Positions 36,250 through 48,100 of a DNA stretch of 64,000 nt are shown here, in pieces. Under the pieces are notes generated by a model. It was not told the origin of the DNA, did not search any database, and saw nothing but the letters and a program-made list of their open reading frames with translations. The stretch lies in the NCBI RefSeq assembly GCF_003073045.1, contig NC_037591.1:27251319-27315318 (forward strand). Reading direction: 5' to 3'. A program made the translations under genes and the position numbers. Within the stretch, counting starts at the first letter, position 1, and each line of letters opens with the position of its first letter. This DNA comes from Pomacea canaliculata. Lineage: Eukaryota; Mollusca; Gastropoda; Architaenioglossa; Ampullariidae.

Positions 36250-39149
36250 TGATTACCAGTGAGGGACATCTGACGACATGTCGATAAACGCAGAACCATG
36301 CGATTTGGCTCGAAAACCAGAATAAACCAAAAGTTAGATATTGGAGCGCGATGAAATAGTTTTACATGTTTGTTATCTACTGATCAAACAGGTAATTATG
36401 GGTGGCGGCCGACAATACTTCTAACCTGCTGATGAAATTATTCCGGGTACGGCTCAACTCAACTCTGAAAAGGGACGGCAAGATGGAAGAAACCTAATCA
36501 AGGTAAGAGTCACTTCCTGGTCGCTGGCATCGTCAAAAATCGTTAATTCAGTTCTGTCTCTCGTGTTAGTACATCGAGAGTATATCTAAACAGAAAATAA
36601 AAGTGCCATCATACCCATGCTGATTGTGTGTGTGTGCCAGAAGTGTTTTCTGTGGAAACCCGGAGATGTGCTTACCAATCCTCTTATGATGTGCAGGAGT
36701 GGAGTCAGAACCAACAAGATCTCAACCGAAATTCAGCCTACGTTTGGAATGCTGCTCAGCTTCGACAGTTGGACATTGAACTCACACATTCTATTCTAGG
36801 TAAATAATAGTAATTCTTAAGGTAAAAGTGGGGTGCAATATTTTTTTCTAATGGTCAGGTTCAGCTCAGTCAAGATATTATTTTCTCCTAAGATTTCTCC
36901 TACCGTTGTCCAGATATGCGCCTGCAGACATCTTTCTGTACAGGTCAAGGTAAACCAATAAAGGCGAGTAATATCATGTGAATTCTTGTAGGAGAGCACG
37001 TTCTTCTTCTACGTAGCTAGGACTGTGTCAACTATCATCAAAATGAGATAAACAGATAAATAATTTATTTCAGCCATTTTAGATAAGTGTTTGACAGTAG
37101 ATATTCTAGACAGGTCACTTTAGAGGACACATTTCAACATTTTGAGTGATACAGAATGGGCTATATTTGGGTAAGTATCAAGATGAGACTTTCATAGAGA
37201 CCCGATGTTGATGGTTTTTTTAAATCTAATAAAAATCTTTTCTAATATTTAACCTCGTCTAAGTTCCATGAGCATATAGGTAGGACGTTTTAAGCCATTT
37301 TGGCCTGACTCAGTTCACACATGCTGTCCACGTGGGTCACGTGGGGCCTTCTTTGACAGGACTGTTCTCACAAAGCCACATGGACTTCGAGATGAACAGG
37401 AAGAACGAGGAGCAGCCGAGCCTGACGGAGATGACCACGACCGCTATTCGCCTGCTTAAAAGAACCCCAGAGGTTTCTACTGCTTGTGGAAGGTCAGTTG
37501 GCTGCTTGCTTTGTTGGTGGATTTATCAAGATGATAATATTGACGGCCAGGTAGTGTAGCCAATCAGAATCCATAATAGGCTGTGACGTAGAGGGTACTG
37601 ACGTCAGCGGTTCCTGTGTTGCTCACCAGGAGGTATGATAGACCAGAGTCACCATGACAACGTCGCCTACCACGCGCTCCACGACACCATAGCTTTCGCC
37701 AACGCCATCGAAGCCGCCGCCAGCCTGACGTCAGAGGAAGAAACACTGACTGTGATCACGGCTGACCACTCACACACAATGGTCATCGCTGGCTACTCGT
37801 CCCGGGACAATGGCATTCTGAGTAAGTTGAACTTTGAGGTTGTTCGGGAACAAACCATTAAACGAAACTTTGGGAAAATATTCTTCACCAACAGTTTATT
37901 GCTTTTACAAAGACATTTTTCATTGAATCGTGACACAGATTGATACAAGCATGCAACTAATGCATATATGACCCATATAGATACACATATATTTGTACAT
38001 GTGTATTATGTAAGTATATATGTATATATTTAGTAGTCTGTTACTTTGTATGAGCCTTTCTCTGCGTTCTCGTTCATCATAATATGTTATAAATATGCTA
38101 ATAATATTTTAAGGATTTTTTTTTTTTGAAGGAGGGCGATTGACTTTTCTTGGTTCTTTGCTTTCAGATGTGCAACAATGAGATCGTTGATGCCGGATGG
38201 ACGGCCTTTTACTTCACTGCTGTATGGCGACGGGCCTGGTTACAGACACAGTGCACAAAGAAATGAAGTTACTAATGAAGAGTCCAGTAAGTTTCTTTTT
38301 TAGAAGTGCCACTCACACGTACCCCCGTGTAGAAGTACTGACTTCTATACCTCTCCTTTTTATACTTTTCCTGAATTTTCCAATTTAAAGTCTTTAAAGC
38401 AGCTGCATTTGCACAAATGATGTGCAAGAGAGAGATCCACACCACAAAATCAGAACAAATCAAGTTGCAAGTAATTTTAGAGGTTTACAAGTTCACTTAC
38501 ACACATTTGACAGTTTAGAGGGCTTCAGATGAGTCAGATGACCGTGTGAAAACATGTTTGCCATACCAGGCTTCCTCGTCTTAGGGTATATTTAAAAATC
38601 CTAATTAATTAATGACTATCTGTCCTAGACCTTAAGAAGGCCTTTTTGCAAATATAACCTAAAATTACAGTTATTTTTTACTTACTTTCACACAATTTAA
38701 TTAAAAAATGAACCATTGCTTCTCACACAAACTTTATCATGACTTTGTATCTAGGAGATACTAGCTCCTTTAGAGTTGAATGATAGAATATTTTAAACAT
38801 AGTGTTGTTCAAGAGTTAGCACAGTGACCACATGTCCTTTCTTTGTGTACCAGACATGGCGAACTACACCCAGGAGGCCGCGGTCCCTATAAGCACCTCC
38901 AGCCATGGGGGGGAGGACGTGGCGATCTACGCCAAGGGTCCGATGTCTCACCTGTTCCGCGGCGTGCAGGAGCAGAACTACATCGCCCACGTCATGGCCT
39001 ACGCCTCGTGTGTGGGGCAGTACAAACGGTCCGGCAAGTGCCCCCAGACTAGTTACGATTACACCTGCGATTGGTGTAGAAGCTCTGCCCTGGTGGTCAA
39101 CACCCTCCTGCTCGTAGTCGGTGCGTTGGTTTCTATGGTAACGCTGTAG
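32710..39149 (+). CDS. ALPL: Alkaline phosphatase, GPI-anchored (ALPL family), with reading-frame lesions
   Basis: Exons: 32710-32803, 34891-35093, 35431-35610, 35919-36094, 36392-36502, 36697-36799, 37360-37492, 37630-37821, 38168-38286 and 38854-39149. The start encodes a signal peptide ([13 protein letters not shown]). Family landmarks: [19 protein letters not shown]; the nucleophile region [41 protein letters not shown]; zinc ligands in [16 protein letters not shown] and HGGEDV; and a hydrophobic GPI signal at the end. Four exon segments each lack one base: at 35431-35435, about 37472, about 37480 and about 38177. Codon 36422-36424 is TAA where Leu is expected. With four bases added the CDS is 537 codons, normal for the family. 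All splice sites are intact, so it is either an error-prone assembly or a recently inactivated gene. Confidence 0.92.
32925..33051. mobile_element. Small hAT-like MITE with 8-bp target duplication
   Basis: Element 32933-33043 (111 bp) starts CAGGCCCGTTCCTAG, and its minus strand starts CAGGGCCTTGATTAG. Flanks are ATTGTGCC and ATTGTGCA (7 of 8 identical). GC-rich interior, no coding. It lies in alkaline phosphatase intron 1. Confidence 0.7.
36193..36248 (+). repeat. (CAG)n microsatellite, about 18 units
   Basis: Uninterrupted CAG repeat in an alkaline phosphatase intron, just after a short ATC run. Non-coding here. Confidence 0.97.
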
Positions 39150-42100
39150 GTACGAGTCACGCTGTGTCTGTGCCTCAGTTTATCTTTTCCCAACACACTA
39201 TCACCTTCCGCACATCAGAAAACTGTCCTTCACCTATCCTTTTTACTAATTACTACCTTCTTCACTAATGTCCTTCTTCTTATTAACTTACATATCTACA
39301 TTCTCGACAGATTCTGTCATACACTAACACATCCTCCATTATTGCCCTTTGTCTAGAGGTTACCTACCCGACAGGAAGCATTGGCATCTTTGTTAGTGTA
39401 GTTTGTGATCACATTTTGTTTCATTATGTCAGGTTTGTTTTTTGCTATTGAAGCTCTTACATTTTATTTGAAATGAATGATAATGTTAGGACTTTCGTCA
39501 CATCTTACAATTAAAGAAACAACGAGATTAAACAAGAAAAGAGTGATTTAGAGATAAGGAAGATGAAGGATAAAGTCCATTTATTTATTCATCGGTCTTT
39601 ATATTTGTACTGCTTTGTGCATTAGGCAGTAAAGTGTGTTGTAGGCTGTTACATGTTATGATGAAAGTGTGAAGAATAATACGTGTACTTAAGAAAATTA
39701 TTAGCTGCTGATTTCAGTGTACATGCAGGTTTGTTAACAAGTACATGCATGAAATGTGTGTATGCAAAAGATCAAGAGTACAAATTCAGAAATAAATGCT
39801 TAGTATAAATATATATCTGGCTTCACGAAAGTTTGTAAATAAAAGACACACACACAGACCTTGCTGAAATTAAAATAATAACAATCCAAACACATTCTTT
39901 ATTTTCATATCATTTATGTGTTTTTGAGTTATTTTCAAAGATTAAAGAGAAAAATGAGGAAAGGGGCTGGGGAAGGAACTCAACATGGTAAGTTTATGAA
40001 ATCGGTACAACTCAAGGTCGGGTGGCATTAAAGATAAAAGGGAGGCCATCCAAACCCATGACATCATAGAGCTGATGCTAACATGTCATAACAAGACAAC
40101 TTCCTAATGATCCCGAGACCTTATCGAGCGACGATGACACCAAACGGACGGATACCCTTTTAAGCTGTGGACTGACGAGATGAGTGGGAGGAACATGCCA
40201 CAGTCTGTTCATGATTCTGTTGACGAGACAAAACTTGGAGAAACAAGCATACCAACCACTAAAGCATTCATGACACCGAGAACGTTCGATACCCCAGACG
40301 TGCTCTTCACATCTTTAACAACGATTGGAGGAGAGTCCAGTGCTTTCAAGGCACGTGCAGGTCAAAGTGGGGAGTAAACATCTGCTTCGATATCGCCACT
40401 TCGCCAGCAAAATGTAATGGGACTTGTCCTACATTTACTGATCGCTTTCGATGCAGTCCCACGCCTACCCGCCATTACCTTTTAATGAGGCAATCAATAA
40501 ACTTCTTTACATCAGAAAACAAGAGGACATAAAAATCCAACTGGGAATGCACCCTGTACATGGCACATATATTTTTTATTGTTATACAATCTGCAGAAAA
40601 GTGTTGTTTGCTAAACTTCCAGAACACTTTTTTACAGAAGACTTGGTCCAATTTTCTGACAATAGAACAGGTAATATAGAGACTATCTGGTATAAATGCC
40701 TACACTAGATTATCAATAAAAGTTTTATTTTTCCTCTCTGACAATATCCCTGCCTGGTACCTACTGCAGAGAAACAGACCGTGAGCCATCTCCACGTGTC
40801 ATGGTTCGATAGAGCGTGACCCGCTCTGTGAACTGTCACGACCTTATCAATCATGTATCATGTAACGGAAATTTTAGCTGACACTGTTCGCTAAGCATAC
40901 GAGTTTTTTCGCTTCTTGAGATAGAAGACAATTGTTATCAGTGCATCTACAAGTAAATAATAAATCAATGAAAGTAATAAAGTAATAAAAGACAAACTAT
41001 TGTGGAGTCGTGGTATTCACTTGACAACGTGCGACATACACAACAATCACAGTTTATATCCTAGAAGGAGAGTAGACACTCGATGATAACATGTCTCGTC
41101 TGTTGACATCGCAGCAGTATAAATATCACAGGAACAACACTGACAGGACATATTATAAAATAGTGAGTGTTACAAAACCCGCTTGAAATAGAACAAAGTT
41201 GTAAAATATCACAGTGTTTGTCTTAGTAACGAATACTAAGAACTGAATCATCTCACCGTCTCATCGCACTGAGAGTCTGTAGTAGGGCGTGAGGGCAAAA
41301 CGTATCAAGAGAAAGTATTCTTGACAAGGAGCGACACACATCAGTAACAATACTCAAATGAGAACAATTAAAAAAAAAGGTCAGGAGGAACATGGCAGAG
41401 AAATTTAGGTATTTAGTCCATGAGAGTTTCAGAACAAGAATGTGGCCCTTACTAATCATCACCTAACGACAGTACACGATCAACATTCACCCCAACCACA
41501 CCATTTCACAAAAACAGTTTTTAAAATGTACCAAAAAAAAAAAAAAAACAACAAAACAAAGTCACATGAAGTCACCCTTTTGGGGTTATTTTTTGATGAG
41601 GGATACAATGTAATGAGGTTACCTGGACTTTCCGCTGTTCTGCAGGAAAGTAGAAATCTTAACAGGAATATTTACAGACAAAAAAGTCTGTCCAACCATG
41701 ACTGATTGGGCACGGTAGAAGGCACTAAACGATGATGTGCTGCTGCTTTTTGATCTCTTGCATTGGCGTACAAAGGAGAACAGCAGACGACAGATTGACA
41801 TTCTATCACATCTCTGGGACAACATAAATAATGAAATAGATGAGCGAGGGAAACATAAAAAAACACTCCAACCCATGGCCTTCAAACAGCAACTGATATC
41901 ATATCTTGTCATCAGCCAGAGAGTACGACTTCTTGTCTTCCAACTAACAAAAGGGACACACAGATAAGCAGCAGTTAAATGAAACGTAGCAGAGGCTGGG
42001 CTTACATCTGCCCGATGTCCACTACGTTTCATTTGACTGCTTCTCGTACATTCGTGATGATGTTTGAGTCGTTAAAAGTTTATCATGGAGTAACACAAGA

Positions 42101-42165
42101 GAGACAATTATATTTCGTCAGAAGAGTGTTCTTTAAAAATACAACAGCTAGATGCTCCAACATAT
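39150..42165. other. Convergent spacer between alkaline phosphatase and DCX-EMAP
   Basis: Contains both 3'UTRs. AATAAA-type signals for the plus gene occur near 39791 and 39838. A stem-loop lies at 41966-42042. The open frame 40180-40377 has no recognisable similarity. No other gene was seen. Confidence 0.55.
41966..42042 (-). repeat. Stem-loop in the probable DCX-EMAP 3'UTR
   Basis: Left arm at 41966-41989 (AAGCAG ... AAATGAAACGTAG) pairs with right arm 42022-42042 (CTACGTTTCATTTGACTGCTT). The stem is about 20 bp with one or two bulged bases and a loop of about 32 bases. It lies about 120 bases downstream of the stop codon of the minus-strand gene. Confidence 0.7.
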
Positions 42166-45100
42166 TTATCTATCTACAAGTGAGTACTGCACGAGCGCCG
42201 CGTCGCTTCCACCGGAAGTCAGAAGATGCGTGTCGTCTGCCAGTAATACAGCTGCTGTGGTGTTGGAAGAGAAGGGCTTACCTCACGAAATTCGGCCTGA
42301 GAAAACAAACAAAAATAAATTACTCCAAGAAACGATGTTTTATTTAATACAAGGAGTGATTCAATTCAAGTTTTTTTTTTTTTTAACCAACCAGAGAATG
42401 CTCCTCCCGCGTGTTAGAATTATCTCAGTGTCTAGTATTATGGTTACCTTAGCTACTGTGTCTAATGTTAGAATTACTTCAGTGTCTAGTATTATGATTA
42501 CCTTAGCTACGGTGTGTAATGATAGACTTACCTTAGCTACAGTACAGGGGTACTTGAACAGACGGAGGCGGCCGCGGCTGTCGCCCGTGACGATGAAGTC
42601 ATGGAAGTACGAACGGCAGGCGACGTTGACCACTTCCCCCCGCTCCATGTGGTGCCAGGACCCTGATGTTTACAAGTCAATGCCTCAGTCAAAGTGGTAC
42701 AATTAGCAAAGCAAAGCAAAGCGGTTGGTGGGAAGGGGAGAAGAGAAATGAGAGAATGGTTGACTAAGGCAAGCGCTCATGTAACAGCGGGTTAGAGGGG
42801 ATATGAGTAATACAATGACAGTCTAAGGCCGGGTACATTGCTCACCAATAAGCGGGTAGCCTACAGGCACGGTGTAACTTGCCCACTCAGCGTCCCTCAG
42901 TGTCCTTCCTGACTTTAATTTCTGCATCGTCTGCGAGTCCCCTGCACAGCGACAGGTAACAACAAATACGAATGATTAACAATGTTATATGGTTGTAAAT
43001 TCAACAATTAATGGAGGGAAGATTGAGGTATGGTCAACACCAATGCCATTGACACACACACGCACACGCATGTATATGCTAAAGGAGTAGATAATGAGCA
43101 AACATAAGGATATATTATTGCAGTGAATGAATGTTAAAAATTATGGCCGGGGAAGAGCTAGGAGGGTCAATGTACTTAAACAATATTCTTGAAACTGCTC
43201 ACATATGACTGTCATCTAACATGAAAAATTAACCAATTTCTCAGAGAAAAGCACTTACAAAAGACCAGTTCATAATTTCCAAGTACAGTTTGGATGAAGC
43301 GCCCATCGCTGGACCAGTCTAAGTGCATGACGAAGGCTGGACTTTGTTGCTGACAAAGAGAACAAAACACTTTCACTTTCATGGCTGTCTACATTATTAA
43401 GAAAGACATTTATACTAATGTTACTGATGATAACTTTTACAGGACATCTTCCCTGAGGATGAGACCATGAGAAAAGACTCCAGCACCTGAAGGTATGTAG
43501 GGAATAGATCGTGCTAAAGGCTATCTTTGAAGTTCGTAATAAAGGCCACAAAGGCCAAGTAGTCACTGTGCAAAGAAAAGCATAAGCATGACCAGAATCA
43601 CAAAAGAAGTAAGGTCTATGCTGAGGTTTTGAAAATAAATATTCAAGACTTAGTTGAATTATGTCCTTTACCCCGAGGGACGCCGACTGGTGCCTGTAGA
43701 GCTCTCCTTCGCCGTTGAGGACCAGTAAGTGCAGGAAGCCATCATGTGTCCCTACTGCAATCTGCCTCCCGCTAGGGTCAGAGAAAACTGCGGGAAAAAT
43801 GCAAAGTTTATGTTGTAGTTCAATGCTACAGTCCGTCAAACTGCAGACCACGTGGCAACCATTGCACGCAGAACAGTGATGAGAGGACAGATAAGACCCC
43901 CCCCCCCGAAAACCCCCAAAGTATATATATAGTATAACAAACTGTAATGAAAACGACTACAAGAAAAGCGAAATGGAGAAGATTCAGGTGACAGGCCCTC
44001 ACTCACCTGGAGAAAAGCTGATGGCGTTGATCTGAGCCGCCCCGACCTTGACCGACTGGGTCTCCTCGCCGTTCTTGGCGCTGTACAGTGTGACCTTTCC
44101 TGAGGTCGTGCCCACGGCCACTATCTGACCTCTCGAGTCCACGGCTATGCTGGTACAGGGTTTCTGCAACGAAGAGTGTCAACACGAGGATGCTTTAAAC
44201 CAGCAGATGAACTACAGTGTCGGTGCTGTCAGAACTAATTACCAGCTTTACAATCAACAGAAAAACACGACTCTTGGAGTGGAACTCTCCAATGTCCTTT
44301 TCCTACTCACTGCACACCGTCGCCATTTGATATTTTTCATCAGATTCGAAAACCACATCAGAATGAGATCATACAATTTAAAGTGTTTATCTGTCACAGA
44401 ATCTAAGATAATCTTTGTTACTGAATTATTTCTGTAGTAAGATCATCATGGGAGCTTACTTTATCTCGTGTGCTCCAGATGATGGCATGGGACAGTGCCG
44501 ACCATTTCATAACTGACATGTCATGCCCTGCCGTGTAGAACGCAGGCTCAGACGGATGTGACGCCACTGCCCACAGCTCCTCGCAATGGCCCTGCAACAG
44601 GAACAGAGTTCAAAATGTAGTTTAGTGGTGGGCATGTGCTTAACTCATCCTGTTTTAAGGTAGTTGTCTCATGAGTGCTTTTAAAAAAGAAAACATGAGG
44701 ACGCAAGAGAAAGTTGAAATCGCAAGAAATAATTGAAGTAGAAAGGTACAAGATTATATCTGCCCCCTCCAAATCTTCCCTGCCTTTCGAACAGAGATAC
44801 AAATAACTCTTGACAGATAGTCGATTTATCAGTATAGCATGTGGAAGGCGGTGAAATAGGCTCCTGAGGTGGTAGTTATGAGGCGAGGGTAAGTCGTTGC
44901 CCTGGAGCAACACGAGGAACTTAAAGACAAACGTCTTGTTGCCAAAATTATAAAGCTGTGTCTAGACCGTGAAGTTGTTTTCGCCTGAAGCCATAGAAAG
45001 CGGTGGCAAAGATAGCTTGGAATAAAAAAAAAAACGTAAGTAGTGTCCACGGGGTCTGGACATCAATTTTTATAATTTTGGAAACATGACGCTTTTTCTT

Positions 45101-48100
45101 AAATTTTCCCATTTTGCCCTGGGGAGACGACTGACTCTCGCTTCATTACTACGGGCCCTGGCGAATAAAAGTCTGTGATCTTGTACCTGCACGATTGGTC
45201 GGAACTTCTGTTGCAGTGAACCTTCCAGAATGATGTTTTTGGACGTGCCAATGAACAGGAAGCCGTCCTTGCCGTTGGATGTTTGGGGGACGACCGTCCT
45301 CACAGATCCATACATCTCGGGCAGCTGCACAGACATGTCAGGAGACGGTTTGCTAAAAAAACAACACCTCGCCATCAATCAAGTGCTTTCCACAGTGCGA
45401 ACATTCAACGATCTTTCTTCGATCTTTCGTGCCGGAGAGTTCTTCTTGCCGAGGAAACAGCTTTGCTGTCACCGACAAACGATGTATTACACCTGTGTTT
45501 TCACTGTACACAAATGACTATTTCCCTATCTACCCGCTGCATAAAACTGCTTTTAAAGGCGAATGAACAAGATGTTGTTGAGTTTCCAAGACAGTCTAGT
45601 TCTCATGACATCTCAAGAGCAAAGAAAAACAAAATCGACCACTTAGTTCTCTGAAAGCAGTTTTGCTTCGATTGTGACAGTTAACGCCCAAGGTTCCCTT
45701 TCCAATATCTTAGCAAGGTGTGGGGAAAGAGAGATGAGGACAAGTCGATTACCACTCGCTCCTTCATCAACTTGAAGCGCATGAGGCTGTCCCACGCCTT
45801 GATCTCACTCCCTCCGCCAGACAACAGCACGCCGTCCGACAACAAGACGAGGGAGGAAATGCTCTTCTGCAATAAATGTAACAGGTTAAAAAGGAACATT
45901 TTTTCAGGCGAAGATCTCACTCGGACAACAATGCAGAACTTTAATTAGCTCACTCACAACGAAATCAGCTTGTTAAGCGCCTCCTAGTATGTTATAATCA
46001 CCTACTATCCTTATCTTCAATATCAGCTCCAAAAAATAAAATTCAACTGTTAGACATCTTTCCAGACTAAAGCTAGCCAACAAGACCGAGCTCATTACTT
46101 CCAATAATATGGAAAAATTAATTAATTAATTAATTTATTTATTTATTTATTTATTTATTTGACGGGTAAGAGCTTTAAGAAAGCACAAGTCTGGTCCAGT
46201 ACCTTGTGCGCCTCCTTCATTGAGGCTGAGACCTGGCGGTCGATGGTGAAGATGTTGGAGTCGTCCCGCTGCCAGACCAGGATGGAGCCCGTGGAGTCGC
46301 CGGTGATGACCTCGCCGTTAACCCCGAAGCAGACGGCAGTCACGAACTTGGGGATCTCGTCCTGCGGAGCCACAAGAGAAAAGATGTAAAACATGGCGGG
46401 GCTGCAGCGGATAAGGATTCACCATCATCACAGCCAAACGTTCAAACATGGCTAATGAGGGTGGACGAGAATCCCATGCACTAGGAAGAACAGTGCAGCG
46501 GACTTTTAGCTGAGTTCTAGAGGCTTGCTGACAGTTGCTGTCGGTAAAAAGTTCAGAGGACAGTGACGAGAAGCAAACTGCAGCATGACAAGGAGGCTTT
46601 GCTGATCTTCTTAGGAGTCCCTCTTCTATTTTTTTTTTCTTTGTGGGTAAGGGGTGGGTAGGAGGATACTTGCACGTGCTTAAATGTTTTTCACGATATT
46701 ATCATGCTTATATTAATAAATAATAATTAAGTGAAGAGCTTTACATAGAAAATATAGAAACACAGAAAAAATAAAGAAAGAAGATGAATGTCATCAGCAT
46801 ACAGTCACTGCAGCTCAGTACTACCACAAAATATTCACTTTTAGTCTTCTCATTCTTTGATTGTCTGTTGACTTGCACATGTGTAAGGGCAGCGAAGAAA
46901 ATGAATGAAGCAGGAGGCAGGATTGTAGACAGATAAAATCCACGCTCGTTATTCACAATGTGTTTCTTTCTCTTGATTTTGACATGCTTTAGACTAATTA
47001 AGTTTATCTCACTTTCCCGATTTACAATATTTGTATGGCTAAACTGCCTTGTTAAAAACGAGGTAACCTTTGATTACATATACAAACTTATTGCATTATA
47101 AAGAAAGCTAGCTACGAACCATGTTAAAGACGTTGAACAGAATAAGTAAAAACAGGAAAAATGTAAAATGCACAGAACAACACACCATGAACAAATAGTG
47201 CAAGTTTTTTTCCTTTTCTCCTGATTAGACGGGTGCGATAATACCAATTTTGCATATATCTGTTTTTAAGCATTTTCTCTAAACTTCTTGAGGCATTCCA
47301 CCCACTCTGAGACATAACTACTCAAATAACTGTACGAAAATGCAAAATGAAAGAAGGGTAGTGATAAAAATGAAGATTTCTCTGGCGATAGTATTGTGTG
47401 TCCGAGTGCCTGTACCTTCTCTGGTATGTACACTCTGTACACCAGGTGAGAACAGTGAGCCCAGAATTACAAACAACATCATGTGCCAAACAAACATAGT
47501 AACAGCCTGATAATACACACCTTGCTGGACCCATTCAGGAGCTTGTTAGAGCAGAGATAAAGTTGACAAACATTATGAAGGATCCACAACAAAGTTTCAT
47601 AATACTCATTTGTTTTCTTTGTTTTCCAAAATCTATTTATAAAACACGAAGCAAACGAAATATCACGAGTCCTTACATTGTGAGGGAACATAGGTCACTT
47701 CAAAGATAGTATAGATACATCCAGACTCAGTAATTTTGCTTCCCTATTTGATTGTCTTAGATAAATAATATTTGTTATACCTGTGTATGACAATCTCTCA
47801 AGTATAATATTCGCTTTCTTCTCTTCCTCATTCACACAAATTACATAAAATTTTCCCGTTGATTTAAGAATACTTTAATGTATGTTATTAGGCTGTATAT
47901 ACCATTATTTGTATCAGTACTGTAGGTAAACTTGAACCACAGTTTCTTCAAAACTTAAGTACCCATTTGAATATATCATCATCTTAGGTTAGAGACTCGT
48001 TGTGCCAGAAAATGCCACCAAAGTGACTCCTATAATTCTTCCTTTATTTTTATAACTAGCAAACACTATTGTTATGAGCAATTACCTCGAAGAGTCCACT

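Noticed and set aside
41619..42347. Pair of opposed open frames both starting MKRS... and sharing FHLTA
   Set aside because: The similarity is produced by the inverted repeat at 41966-42042 read from both strands, not by two related genes.
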